A stretch of DNA of 64,000 nucleotides from Acerihabitans sp047324305 (GTDB lineage Bacteria > Pseudomonadota > Gammaproteobacteria > Enterobacterales > Enterobacteriaceae): positions 558,001 to 622,000 of the forward strand of contig NZ_CP178740.1 in NCBI RefSeq assembly GCF_047324305.1, in the 5' to 3' direction. The notes beneath the pieces were generated by a model. It made no database searches. It was not told where the DNA came from and saw only the letters and a list, made by a program, of their open reading frames with translations. Position numbers and translations under genes: made by a program. Positions within the stretch are counted from its first letter, which is position 1; every line of letters begins with the position of its first letter. This document shows, one piece after another, positions 27,142 through 36,292 of the stretch.

Positions 27142-27971
27142 GCGGAACGGTTGATTTCAGCGCGCAGATCGACGCGGGCGTGCGTTACCTGCTGGAACAC
27201 TGCGGCGGATTTTTTGACGCGGTGGCCAAGGTGATCGACACGGTTGCCGGCGCCCTTGAGCTGGGCCTGGGCTGGCTTTCGCCCTGGGGGCTGGCCGTGA
27301 TTGCGGTGGGATTGAGCCTGTGGCGCGTCGGCAAGGGGTTCGCCGTGTTCAGCGCCCTGGCGATGCTGTATATCATTTATAGCGGCTACAGCGAACATGC
27401 CGTGGTCACGCTTGCGCTCACCCTGGCGTCAACGTTATTCAGCCTGCTGGCCGGCATTCCCCTGGGGATTATGATAGCCCGGCGGCACCGGGCGGGCCAG
27501 CTTGTCAGGCCGATGCTGGACTTTATGCAAACCATGCCCGCCTTCGTCTACCTGATCCCCGCCACGATCCTGTTTGGCCTCGGCCGTCCGCCGGGCATTT
27601 TCGCCACCGTACTGTTCGCCATGCCGCCGGTGGTCCGCTTAACCGATTTGGGCATCCGTCAGGTGGATAAAAGCCTGGTGGAAGCCGGCCTGGCGTTTGG
27701 CTGCACCCGCCGGCAGCTATTATGGAAGGTACAGCTGCCCAACGCGCTGCCGGCCATTATGGCCGGGGTAAACCAAACCATCATGATGGCGATGTCGATG
27801 GTGATTATCGCCTCCATGGTCGGCGCCGGCGGTCTTGGCAACGATATATTGACCAGCATCCAGCAGCTGGACATCGGCCAAGGTCTGCAAAGCGGCATGG
27901 CGGTGGTGCTGATGGCCATGCTGCTGGACCGGCTCTCGGCGAGCCTGGTGCGACATCCTGTAGCTAAATAA
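27138..27971 (+). CDS. choW: Choline ABC transporter permease
   Basis: A 277-aa membrane protein with the ProW/OpuAB pattern: GLGWLSPWGLAVIAVGLSLWRV, the DFMQTMPAFVYLIPA segment, and the coupling loop VEAGLAFGCTRRQLLWKVQLPNALP. It forms the channel for ChoV and the binding protein encoded at 22590-23549. Together these genes import choline or choline-O-sulfate. No betA/betB oxidation genes are next to it. Confidence 0.88.
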   Translation: MSGTVDFSAQIDAGVRYLLEHCGGFFDAVAKVIDTVAGALELGLGWLSPWGLAVIAVGLSLWRVGKGFAVFSALAMLYIIYSGYSEHAVVTLALTLASTLFSLLAGIPLGIMIARRHRAGQLVRPMLDFMQTMPAFVYLIPATILFGLGRPPGIFATVLFAMPPVVRLTDLGIRQVDKSLVEAGLAFGCTRRQLLWKVQLPNALPAIMAGVNQTIMMAMSMVIIASMVGAGGLGNDILTSIQQLDIGQGLQSGMAVVLMAMLLDRLSASLVRHPVAK

Positions 27972-28850
27972 TAATCATATTATTAATCATGGTTACTATT
28001 AGCTAAATAACGATATGCTTTTTTTACTTAATCAACGTTGGGCAAATTGACAATGTTTTATGGTGGTTATGCCCAGGCTGTGCGGCGGGTAAAGGGTTAT
28101 TATGCTGTGATAGGTAATATCTATATCAAAAAAAACACTTTGTTTATTTTGTCATGATAATGCAAAGTAAGCGGCGTACGGGCACAGGCAAAAACGGATT
28201 GTCCGGTTAATTTAAGATAAGTTAACTTTAAGGCGGCGGTATTCGGATAAGTTTTGCTACTGCCGTATTGCCATGACAATTGTTATACAAATGATAAATA
28301 TTATCTTGACAAGTGTTATTTACAGCGAGGCAATAACGGCACGGAAAATGACTCCTTGTCGCGCGCGGTGCTGGCCCGGGTAAAATGTATTATACCAATT
28401 TCGATCTGGCTGGCTGCCACGCGGGGCATCAGAGACGAGCAGTACTGATGCTGGCCAGGCTCTTTTTGACCGCGGATTTGACTTAAGCAGCGCTCATCAC
28501 CGGCCGGAAGGTAGCTTGATACGGCCATTGGTTTAAACCCTTAAATAAAAAAAGGGTTTTGTGATGGCTCTCAACTTTTAAATCTGTATGACAAGTTAAG
28601 GTAGCGTACCGCGCGGCATAGCGCTCTATGATAGGTAGATTCCTACTTTAATGAAAAGTTCACAATCTTCGTGACGATTTTGCTGCTACTATCCTGCGAA
28701 ATCGGTCCACAGGGTGATATTTAAATTAGCATTGCGCGTTCTCTGAGCTTTTATTTTTAAATTATAAATGCTGGTTAGCTCAGGACATCAGCCATCAAAA
28801 GGTTGAGTCCTTTTTATAAACTCGAGAGTATTTGGTAAGGAAAAACAGGA
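27972..28850. other. Long AT-rich region upstream of the porin gene
   Basis: An 879-base stretch without a convincing gene; a 64-codon frame at 28254-28448 lacks coding character and a ribosome site. It contains an inverted repeat at 28261-28341 and an A/T-rich hairpin (AAACCCTT ... AAGGGTTT) at 28535-28559. The last 300 bases should hold the porin promoter and its regulator sites. In E. coli the antisense RNA gene micF lies in this position on the other strand. I looked for its conserved 5' end and did not find it. Confidence 0.5.
28261..28341. repeat. Imperfect inverted repeat with 56-base AT-rich interior
   Basis: Left arm TGCCGTATTGCC (28261-28272) pairs with right arm GGCAATAACGGCA (28329-28341) apart from one bulged base. 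The interior is AT-rich and repeats a TGACAA-TGTTAT pattern. The purpose is unknown; a short mobile remnant or a structured leader are possible. Confidence 0.5.
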
Positions 28851-29921
28851 ATGAAGAAGATAGCATTGGCCGTTTTAGCGACATTGATTGCCCCAGCTCT
28901 GCACGCCGCGGAAATTTATAACAAAGACGGCAACAAGCTGGATCTGTACGGCAGCGTGCGCGCCCGCCACTATTTTAGTGACAATAAGACCATTGACGGC
29001 GACCAAAGTTACATGCGTTTTGGCTTCAAAGGCCAGACCCAGATTAACGACACCCTGACCGGTTACGGCCAATGGGAATACAATGTTCAGGCCAACCATA
29101 CTGAAGGCGGCACCGACGCGCTGACCGGCACCAAAACCCGTTTGGGCTTTGCCGGCTTGAAACTGAAAGACTACGGCTCAATCGACTACGGCCGCAACTG
29201 GGGCATCGCTTATGATGTCGCGGCGATAACCGATACCGCGCCAATCTTCGATGACCTGACCTACAGCGCCGCCGACGTGTTTATGGGCGGCCGTACCACC
29301 GGCGTGGCCACTTATCGCAACAACAACTTCTTCGGCCTGGTCGACGGTCTGAAATTTGGCTTGCAATACCAGGGCGCCAACGACGAAAATTCCGGTAACG
29401 CCCGTGCCGCCAACAAATCCAACGGCGACGGTTACGGCGCATCGGCGTCTTATACCTTTGATTTCGGCCTGTCGGTACTCGGCACCTATGCCTCGTCCAA
29501 CCGCACCCAGCCGCAAAACAGCCTGGCTCTCGGTAACGGCGACAAAGCCGACGTCTGGGCGGGCGGCTTGAAATATGACAATTCCGGCGTCTATGCCGCC
29601 GCGTTGTACGGCGAAACGCATAACTACACCCCGATCACCGGCGGCTACGCCAATAAAACCAAGAACTTCGAAGCCATCGCTTCTTATCTGTTCGATTTTG
29701 GCCTGAAACCAATGTTCGGTTACTTCCAGTCCAAGGCCAGCGATGTTGAAGGCATCGGCGATGTCGATCTGGTGAAATACTATGACGCGTCCCTGACCTA
29801 TTTCTTCAACAAGAATATCAATGCGTATGTTGATTATAAAATCAACCGTCTCAGCGAAGACAATAAGCTGGGCATCGCCGACGATGACCAGGTCGGCCTG
29901 GGCTTGACCTATCAGTTCTAA
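28851..29921 (+). CDS. OmpC/OmpF-family general porin
   Basis: A 356-aa outer-membrane porin. The signal peptide ends ALHA, mature AEIYNKDGNKLDLYG. Strands alternate as in the trimeric 16-stranded porins; SYMRFGFKGQTQINDTLTGYGQWEYN and the terminal phenylalanine (GLTYQF), the BAM recognition signal, are typical. The constriction loop 3 region lies around residues 125-150. OmpC, OmpF and PhoE cannot be told apart safely from this. A strong terminator follows. Upstream DNA is long and AT-rich, as usual for OmpR-regulated porins. Confidence 0.93.
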   Translation: MKKIALAVLATLIAPALHAAEIYNKDGNKLDLYGSVRARHYFSDNKTIDGDQSYMRFGFKGQTQINDTLTGYGQWEYNVQANHTEGGTDALTGTKTRLGFAGLKLKDYGSIDYGRNWGIAYDVAAITDTAPIFDDLTYSAADVFMGGRTTGVATYRNNNFFGLVDGLKFGLQYQGANDENSGNARAANKSNGDGYGASASYTFDFGLSVLGTYASSNRTQPQNSLALGNGDKADVWAGGLKYDNSGVYAAALYGETHNYTPITGGYANKTKNFEAIASYLFDFGLKPMFGYFQSKASDVEGIGDVDLVKYYDASLTYFFNKNINAYVDYKINRLSEDNKLGIADDDQVGLGLTYQF

Positions 29922-29935
29922 GGTTTATCAAACGC

Positions 29936-29967
29936 AAAAAAAAAGCGGCCCTGCGGCCGCTTTTTTT
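29936..29967. terminator. Bidirectional rho-independent terminator
   Basis: Arms GCGGCC and GGCCGC with a CTGC loop, flanked by eight A on the left and seven T on the right, so it can work for the porin gene (plus strand) and the small periplasmic-protein gene (minus strand). Confidence 0.9.
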
Positions 29968-29989
29968 ATGCTGTTTTTTTACGTTGAGC

Positions 29990-30247
29990 TTATTTATACA
30001 GCTCGGCGCTGCCGCGCAGGGTGTCATTACCGCCGGCACCGATAATACGATACGAGGTGGCGTTGGCGGCATCGGCCTTGGCGGCCAGCTGGGATTCCAG
30101 ATCGGACAGGTTACTGGTGGTGGATGACGATACCACGCCGATGGAATGTTCGCCGGCGGGACGGCTGGTGACTTCCTGGGCGGCGAAGGCGCCGGCGGAA
30201 ACGGTGCTGAATACGATGGCTGCGATGGCAAGTGTCAGGTTTTTCAT
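29990..30247 (-). CDS. YdgH/BhsA/McbA-type (DUF1471) small periplasmic protein
   Basis: An 85-aa protein with a Sec signal peptide ending SAGAFA and a short mature domain. The mature part contains the DUF1471 strands IGVVS, a Leu/Ala-rich helix (LSDLESQLAAKADAANATSYRII) and a terminal LRGSAELYK like that of YahO and relatives. These proteins are stress-induced and affect biofilm or envelope properties in E. coli. The ATG at 30247 gives a correct signal peptide; the longer frame upstream is not plausible. Confidence 0.82.
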   Translation of the reverse strand: MKNLTLAIAAIVFSTVSAGAFAAQEVTSRPAGEHSIGVVSSSTTSNLSDLESQLAAKADAANATSYRIIGAGGNDTLRGSAELYK

Positions 30248-30519
30248 AATGTCTGTTCTCATGGTATGAAGCATTAATGGACTGGACGTTAATTTGTTAA
30301 CGTTCGATAAGTAAATAATAGACATCTTGGCGCCGCAGATCAAGTAATATTTTATCAATCATTAACTAATTACCTAAAGTACTGTAAAGACCGGTGAATA
30401 TGTTGGCATCGCCGTGTCTGTTTGTTTCCCCGGTCAGGAAACGTCATCCTTGACGCGGCCAGCCGCCTAAATAAATCACGGTGGTCCTTTACAGCGAACC
30501 GGGCGGGGGTTAAAGTTAA

Positions 30520-30531
30520 TCAAACGTTTGA
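30520..30531. promoter_or_regulatory. CecR operator-like palindrome
   Basis: TCAAACGTTTGA is a perfect 12-bp palindrome ending 20 bases before the regulator's start codon, within the 304-base divergent gap. CecR in E. coli autoregulates its operon, so this is the likely autorepression site. The match to the E. coli site is from memory. Confidence 0.65.
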
Positions 30532-30551
30532 CTTATTTTATTGGAGCCACC

Positions 30552-31250
30552 ATGCCCCCTTCTCCGGCCCCCACCGCGCGCGGCGAACAGGCGAAAGCCC
30601 AGCTGATCGCCGCCGGCATTACCTTATTTGGCGAAAAAGGCCCGCAGACCGCCACCACGCGCGAAATCGCCCAGTTGTCCGGGCAAAATATCGCGGCGAT
30701 TTTTTATTATTTCGGCTCCAAGGAAGGGCTGTACCTGGCGGTCGCGCAATGGATTGCGGATTTTATCGCCCAGTCCCTGCATTCACAGGCGCAACAAATT
30801 GATGCGCTGCTGGCGCAGCCGGAGGTGGATGCCGGGCAGTGCCGGCGTTATCTGCATGAGTCCCTGCTGACCATGACCGGGCTGCTGGCCCGCAGCGAAA
30901 CGCTGAATCTGAGTAAAATCATCTCGCGGGAGCAGCTCTCCCCCACCGGGGCCTACGCCATTATCCACCAGCAGGCGATTGCGCCGATGCATCAGCGCAT
31001 CACCCGGCTGGTGGCAGGTTTTACCGGCTGCGATCCGCTGTCGGTCGCCACCATTGTCCACACGCATGCCCTGCTGGGGGAAGTGCTGGCGTTCCGGCTG
31101 GCGCGGGAAACCATCCTGCTGCGCACCGGATGGAGCGACCTGGGCCCGGCGCAGGTTACCCAGATCAACCAGGTGCTGACACAGCATATCGATTGGTTCC
31201 TTCATGGATTGCGGGCCGAACAGGCCGGCCACACAGGCAAAAAATCATGA
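30552..31250 (+). CDS. cecR: TetR-family regulator CecR (YbiH)
   Basis: A 232-aa TetR-type repressor. The helix-turn-helix is in GEKGPQTATTREIAQLSGQN and the following IAAIFYYFGSKEGLYLAV. The C-terminal ligand domain is of the CecR/DUF1956 type. Gene order cecR-ybhG-ybhF-ybhS-ybhR is the same as in E. coli, where CecR links antibiotic sensitivity to this transporter. The ATG at 30552 has GGAG upstream; the longer start at 30528 has none. It overlaps ybhG as ATGA. Confidence 0.92.
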   Translation: MPPSPAPTARGEQAKAQLIAAGITLFGEKGPQTATTREIAQLSGQNIAAIFYYFGSKEGLYLAVAQWIADFIAQSLHSQAQQIDALLAQPEVDAGQCRRYLHESLLTMTGLLARSETLNLSKIISREQLSPTGAYAIIHQQAIAPMHQRITRLVAGFTGCDPLSVATIVHTHALLGEVLAFRLARETILLRTGWSDLGPAQVTQINQVLTQHIDWFLHGLRAEQAGHTGKKS

Positions 31251-32281
31251 ATAAAAAAAGTATCGCCGCGGCCGTCATCGTTATCGCGCTGCTGGGCGCG
31301 GCGATCTATGGCGTCATGTACTACCACCGCCAGCAAAACCGGCCGTTGACCCTTTACGGCAATGTGGATATCCGCACCGTTAACCTTGGTTTCCGCGTCG
31401 GCGGCCGTCTGGCTCAGTTGGCGGTGGATGAAGGCGATGTGGTGCATCCCGGCCAGGTGCTGGCGAAACTGGACGATGCGCCGTATCGTAACGCCCTCGC
31501 GCAGGCCCAGGCCAATGTGGACAGCGCCAGGGCCAAACTGGATTTATCCCGCTCCGGGTATCGCAACGAAGAAATCGCCCAGGTGCGCTCGCAGATGGCG
31601 CAGTTGCAGGCCGCCTTCAATTATGCCGACAGTTTTTACCATCGCCAGCAGGGCGCCTGGGCCAAACGGGCCATTTCCGCCGACCAGCTGGAGGACGCGC
31701 TGACCGCCAGCAACCAGGCCAAGGCCAACCTGCAGGCGGCCAGGGATAAGCTGCAACAGTACCTGGCCGGCAACCGGCCACAGGAGATCGCCTCCGCCGA
31801 CGCGGATCTCGCCCAGGCGCAGGCGGCGCGGGACCAGGCCGCCCTGGATGCAACCGATACCATGCTGGCGGCGCCCTCGGGCGGCACTATCCTGACCCGG
31901 GCGCAGGAGGTCGGCAGCATGCTTGGCGCCGGCGACACCGTATTTACCCTTTCCCTGACGCGGCCGGTGTGGGTGCGCGCCTATATCGATGAACGCAACC
32001 TCAACCAGGCGGTACCCGGCACCCGGATTATCATTCGCGCCGACGGCCTGCCGGACAAGGCCTATCACGGTAAAATCGGCTTTGTCTCGCCGACGGCGGA
32101 GTTCACGCCTAAAAACGTGGAAACGCCGGAACTGCGCACCGATTTGGTGTATCGCCTGCGGATTATCGTCACCGATGCCGACGACCGGCTGCGCCAGGGC
32201 ATGCCGGTGACCCTGGATTTCGCCGACGGCCAGGAGCCAACCGCGGCACAGCCCGCCGGCGGGAATGTTTATGCCCGCTAA
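31247..32281 (+). CDS. ybhG: HlyD-family periplasmic adaptor YbhG
   Basis: A 344-aa membrane-fusion protein. One N-terminal membrane helix (AAAVIVIALLGAAIYGVMYY) anchors it. A lipoyl-type half-motif (GRLAQLAVDEGDVVHPGQVLAKLDD), a long alpha-helical hairpin at residues about 85-205, the second lipoyl half (LAAPSGGTILTRAQEVGSMLGAGD) and a beta-barrel domain follow. It bridges the YbhFSR exporter to an outer-membrane channel. The start at 31247 overlaps cecR by four bases; the upstream frame extension is spurious. Confidence 0.93.
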   Translation: MNKKSIAAAVIVIALLGAAIYGVMYYHRQQNRPLTLYGNVDIRTVNLGFRVGGRLAQLAVDEGDVVHPGQVLAKLDDAPYRNALAQAQANVDSARAKLDLSRSGYRNEEIAQVRSQMAQLQAAFNYADSFYHRQQGAWAKRAISADQLEDALTASNQAKANLQAARDKLQQYLAGNRPQEIASADADLAQAQAARDQAALDATDTMLAAPSGGTILTRAQEVGSMLGAGDTVFTLSLTRPVWVRAYIDERNLNQAVPGTRIIIRADGLPDKAYHGKIGFVSPTAEFTPKNVETPELRTDLVYRLRIIVTDADDRLRQGMPVTLDFADGQEPTAAQPAGGNVYAR

Positions 32282-34013
32282 CCAGATTGTGCTGGATGCG
32301 CTGGAGAAACGCTTTGCGTCCCTGGCGAAACCGGCGGTGGCCAGCCTGACCATCACCCTGCAAAGCGGCGGGGTCACCGGGCTGGTCGGCCCGGACGGCG
32401 CGGGCAAGACCACGCTGCTGCGCATGCTGGCCGGCCTGCTGACGCCAAGCCAGGGCACCCTGCGCGTGGCCGGATTGGATCCGGTGGGCGACGACGCCGG
32501 CCTGCACGCCATCCTTGGCTATATGCCGCAGAAGTTCGGGCTGTATGAAGACCTGACGGTGATGGAAAACCTGACGCTGTACGCCAGCCTGCGCGGCATT
32601 ACCGGCGAACAGCGCCGGCACACCTTCGAGCGCCTGCTGGCTTTTACCGCGCTGGCGCCCTTTACCACCCGGCTGGCGGGCAAGCTGTCGGGGGGAATGA
32701 AACAAAAACTCGGCCTGGCATGCACGCTGATAGGCCAGCCCAAGGTGCTGTTGCTCGACGAGCCGGGGGTCGGGGTGGATCCCATTTCCCGCCGCGAGCT
32801 GTGGCGCATGGTGCATGAACTGGCCGACGACGGCATGCTGATCCTGTGGAGCACCTCATACCTGGACGAAGCGGAACAGTGCCGCGAGGTGCTGCTGATG
32901 AACCAAGGGGAACTGATCTATAGCGGCGCGCCCAAAGCGTTGACGGCGACCATGGCGGGCCGCACGTGGCTGGCCCATGACGCCGCCGGCACCAACCGCC
33001 AGTTGCTGCGGCGCGCGCTGCGGCTGGAACAAATAGGCGACGGCGTCATCCAGGGCAAAGCCGTGCGCCTGATCCTGAAAAAAGACGCCGACCGGTCGGG
33101 CCTGGGCCGGGCGCTCGGCTTGTCCGATGCAAATATCGAGGAAACGGCGCCGCGTTTCGAGGATGCCTTTATCGATCTGCTGGGCGGCGGCCCGGCCACC
33201 CAACAGGCGCTGGCGGATATTATGCCGCAGGTAACCGGCGACCGGCATGAAACGGTGATCGAGGCCCGGGGGCTAACCAAGAAGTTCGGTGATTTTGCCG
33301 CGACCGATAACGTGGATTTCACGGTGACCCGGGGGGAAATTTTCGGCCTGCTGGGCCCGAACGGCGCCGGTAAATCCACCACTTTTAAAATGATGTGCGG
33401 CCTGCTGATCCCCACCGCGGGCCAGGCGCTGGTGCTGGGAATGGACTTGAAGACCAGCTCCGGCAAAGCCCGCCAGCGCCTGGGATATATGGCGCAAAAA
33501 TTTTCGCTCTACGGTAATCTGACGGTGTCGCAGAACCTGCGGTTTTTCTCGGGCGTGTATGGACTGCACGGTAAGCGCCAGCGCCAGAAAATCGCGCAGA
33601 TGAGCAAGGCGTTCGATTTCGGCCCCATTTTCAACCAGACGCCCGACGCGCTGCCGCTGGGATTTAAGCAACGCCTCGCCCTGGCATGCTCGCTGATGCA
33701 CGAGCCGGATATCCTGTTCCTTGATGAGCCCACCTCCGGCGTCGACCCCCTCACCCGGCGCGAGTTCTGGCTGCATATCAACGGCATGGTGGAAAAAGGC
33801 GTCACCGTGATGGTAACCACCCATTTTATGGACGAGGCGGAATATTGCGACAGGATCGGCCTGGTGTATCACGGCAAGCTGATTGCCAGCGGCACGCCGG
33901 ACGAGCTGAAACAGCAAACGGCAGACCAGGAGACGCCGAATCCCACCATGGAACAGGCGTTTATCACGCTGGTGCAGAACGTTGACAAGGACGGCGGCAA
34001 TGACGCGGCATAA
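32271..34013 (+). CDS. ybhF: Double-domain ABC exporter ATPase YbhF
   Basis: A 580-aa protein matching E. coli YbhF (578 aa). The N-terminal ABC domain has Walker A GPDGAGKTT, signature LSGGMKQKLGLACTL and Walker B VLLLDEPGVGVDP. The C-terminal domain has GPNGAGKST, LPLGFKQRLALACSL (a divergent signature also present in E. coli) and ILFLDEPTSGVDP. It energises export of drugs such as cefoperazone, or cations, through YbhS-YbhR. The 32271 ATG aligns with the E. coli start and overlaps ybhG by 11 bases. Confidence 0.94.
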   Translation: MPANQIVLDALEKRFASLAKPAVASLTITLQSGGVTGLVGPDGAGKTTLLRMLAGLLTPSQGTLRVAGLDPVGDDAGLHAILGYMPQKFGLYEDLTVMENLTLYASLRGITGEQRRHTFERLLAFTALAPFTTRLAGKLSGGMKQKLGLACTLIGQPKVLLLDEPGVGVDPISRRELWRMVHELADDGMLILWSTSYLDEAEQCREVLLMNQGELIYSGAPKALTATMAGRTWLAHDAAGTNRQLLRRALRLEQIGDGVIQGKAVRLILKKDADRSGLGRALGLSDANIEETAPRFEDAFIDLLGGGPATQQALADIMPQVTGDRHETVIEARGLTKKFGDFAATDNVDFTVTRGEIFGLLGPNGAGKSTTFKMMCGLLIPTAGQALVLGMDLKTSSGKARQRLGYMAQKFSLYGNLTVSQNLRFFSGVYGLHGKRQRQKIAQMSKAFDFGPIFNQTPDALPLGFKQRLALACSLMHEPDILFLDEPTSGVDPLTRREFWLHINGMVEKGVTVMVTTHFMDEAEYCDRIGLVYHGKLIASGTPDELKQQTADQETPNPTMEQAFITLVQNVDKDGGNDAA

Positions 34014-35142
34014 CGCTACGCGGTTCTCCTGGCGGCGGCTGCTCGCCCTGTGCGACAAGGAAACGCGCCAGATCCTGCGCGATCCCAGCAGCGGCCTGAT
34101 CGCCTTTGTCATTCCCCTGATGCTGCTGTTTATCTTCGGCTACGGTATCAACCTGGATTCCAGCCGCCTGCACGTGGGCATCCTGATGGAACAGCAGAGC
34201 GAGGATGCCCGCGACCTGGCCATGGCTTTTGCCGGCTCCCCCTATATCGCCCCGACCATCAGCGATAACCGCCGCGCGCTGGTGGCGCTGATGCAGGCGG
34301 GAAAAATCCGCGGGCTGATCGTGATCCCGGTTGATTTCGACATCAATATGGACCGGACCGGCAACAGCGCGCCCATCCAGGTGATTACCGACGGCAGCGA
34401 ACCCAATACCGCCAATTTCGTGCAGGGGTATGCCCAGGGGATCTGGCAAATATGGCAACAGCAGCGCGCCGAGGATCGGGGCCGCGCCTTTCATCAGCTG
34501 ATCGACGTCAAGGTGCGCTATTGGTTCAATCCGGCGGCGGTCAGCCGGCATTTTATCATTCCCGGCGCCATCACCATTATCATGACGGTGATCGGGGCCA
34601 TCCTGACCTCCCTGGTGATAGCGCGCGAGTGGGAGCGCGGCACCATGGAGGCGCTGCTCTCCACCCAGGTGACGCGAAGCGAACTGCTGCTGTCCAAGCT
34701 GCTGCCCTATTACGTGCTGGGAATGGTGGCGATGGCGCTGTGCATGGCGGTGGCGGTGTTTGTCATGGACGTGCCGTTCCGCGGTTCGCTGGCGGTGCTG
34801 TTCGGCATCAGCAGCCTGTTTCTCGCCAGCACCCTGGGGATGGGGCTGCTGATTTCCACCCTGACGCGCAACCAGTTCAACGCCGCGATGGTGGCGCTAA
34901 ACGCGGCGTTCCTGCCCGCCGTGATGTTGTCGGGTTTTATTTTCCAGATAGACAGCATGCCCGCCGTGGTGCGCGCGGTGACCTATATCATCCCGGCGCG
35001 CTATTTTGTCAGCACGCTGCAAAGCCTGTTCCTGGCGGGTAATGTCGCCGGGATTTTAGTCGTGAATACCTTGTTCCTGGTGGCGTCCGCCGTGGGATTT
35101 ATCGGCCTGACGGCCTGGAAAACCAAACGCAGGCTGGATTGA
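34000..35142 (+). CDS. ybhS: ABC-2 type exporter permease YbhS
   Basis: A 380-aa ABC-2 permease nearly identical in pattern to E. coli YbhS: KETRQILRDPSSGLIAFVIP, a large periplasmic loop with PIQVITDGSEPNTANFVQGY, then five helices with GAITIIMTVIGAILTSLV and ending KTKRRLD. The ATG at 34000 has AAGGA upstream and fits the E. coli N-terminus. It overlaps ybhF by 14 bases. It forms a heterodimeric channel with YbhR. Confidence 0.94.
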   Translation: MTRHNATRFSWRRLLALCDKETRQILRDPSSGLIAFVIPLMLLFIFGYGINLDSSRLHVGILMEQQSEDARDLAMAFAGSPYIAPTISDNRRALVALMQAGKIRGLIVIPVDFDINMDRTGNSAPIQVITDGSEPNTANFVQGYAQGIWQIWQQQRAEDRGRAFHQLIDVKVRYWFNPAAVSRHFIIPGAITIIMTVIGAILTSLVIAREWERGTMEALLSTQVTRSELLLSKLLPYYVLGMVAMALCMAVAVFVMDVPFRGSLAVLFGISSLFLASTLGMGLLISTLTRNQFNAAMVALNAAFLPAVMLSGFIFQIDSMPAVVRAVTYIIPARYFVSTLQSLFLAGNVAGILVVNTLFLVASAVGFIGLTAWKTKRRLD

Positions 35143-35151
35143 GGAAGGGTT

Positions 35152-36258
35152 ATGTTCTATCGCTTATGGACGCTTATCGTCAAAGAACTGCAGTCGCTGC
35201 TGCGCGAGCCGCAAACGCGGGCGATCCTGATCATGCCGGTTATTCTGCAGGTGCTGCTGTTCCCGTTTGCCGCCACGCTTGAGGTGACCCATGCCACCAT
35301 CGCCGTTTACAGCGAGGACAGCGGCCAGGCCTCGGTGGAGCTGACCCAGCGCTTCGCCAAGGCCAAAGCCTTTACCGCGGTGGTATGGCTGCGCAGCCCG
35401 CAGCAGATCCAAAGCACCCTGGATAACCAGCGCGCCCTGCTGGTGGTGCGTTTCCCGGCGCAATTCTCACGCGACCTGGCCGCCGGCATTCCAGCGCCGC
35501 TGCAGTTGCTGCTGGACGGGCGCAACTCCAACAGCGCGCAGATAGCGGCCAACTATATCCAGCAGATTATCCGCGATTACCAACTGGAGCTGACGGCGCG
35601 GCAGGTTAAACCCAATAACAGCGAACTGGTGATACGCAACTGGTATAACCCCAACCTGGATTATAAATGGTTTGTGGTGCCGTCATTGATTGCCCTGATC
35701 ACCACCATCGGCGTACTGATCGTCACCTCGCTGTCGGTGGCGCGCGAGCGGGAGCAAGGGACCCTGGATCAACTGCTGGTTTCGCCGCTGACCACCTGGC
35801 AGATTTTTGTCGGCAAAGCGGTGCCGGCGCTGGTGGTGGCCAGTATCCAGGCGTCCATCGTGCTGATTATCGGCATTTTGGGGTACCGCATTCCCTTTGC
35901 CGGCTCGCTGCTGCTGTTTTACGGCACCATGCTGATCTACGGCCTGTCGCTGGTGGGGTTCGGCCTGCTGATCTCCTCGCTTTGCTCGACGCAGCAGCAG
36001 GCGTTTATCGGCGTGTTTGTGTTTATCATGCCGGCCATCCTGCTGTCGGGTTATGTCGCGCCGGTGGAGAATATGCCGTCGTGGCTGCAAACGCTGACCT
36101 GGGTAAACCCGGTGCGGCATTTTACCGATATCATTAAAGAGATTTACCTCAAGGATGCGGATTTCGCCATTATCTGGCACAGCCTGTGGCCGTTGCTGGC
36201 GATCACCGCCACCACCGGCAGCGCGGCCTACTGGATGTTCCGCCGCAAGATTGCCTGA
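35152..36258 (+). CDS. ybhR: ABC-2 type exporter permease YbhR
   Basis: A 368-aa ABC-2 permease matching E. coli YbhR (368 aa): KELQSLLREPQTRAILIMPV near the N-terminus, a periplasmic loop, and C-terminal helices including VPSLIALITTIGVLIVTSLS and GYVAPVENMP. It follows ybhS by nine bases and ends the five-gene unit. Confidence 0.94.
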   Translation: MFYRLWTLIVKELQSLLREPQTRAILIMPVILQVLLFPFAATLEVTHATIAVYSEDSGQASVELTQRFAKAKAFTAVVWLRSPQQIQSTLDNQRALLVVRFPAQFSRDLAAGIPAPLQLLLDGRNSNSAQIAANYIQQIIRDYQLELTARQVKPNNSELVIRNWYNPNLDYKWFVVPSLIALITTIGVLIVTSLSVAREREQGTLDQLLVSPLTTWQIFVGKAVPALVVASIQASIVLIIGILGYRIPFAGSLLLFYGTMLIYGLSLVGFGLLISSLCSTQQQAFIGVFVFIMPAILLSGYVAPVENMPSWLQTLTWVNPVRHFTDIIKEIYLKDADFAIIWHSLWPLLAITATTGSAAYWMFRRKIA

Positions 36259-36292
36259 GCGGAGCGGTAACCGGCGGCCGACGTCACCTGCG

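Noticed and set aside
28254..28448. 64-aa frame upstream of the porin
   Set aside because: No ribosome site, atypical codon use and overlap with an inverted repeat; no recognisable protein.
28500..28850. micF-like antisense RNA opposite the porin promoter
   Set aside because: The position would fit, but I could not find the conserved 5' pairing region or a convincing terminator on the minus strand.
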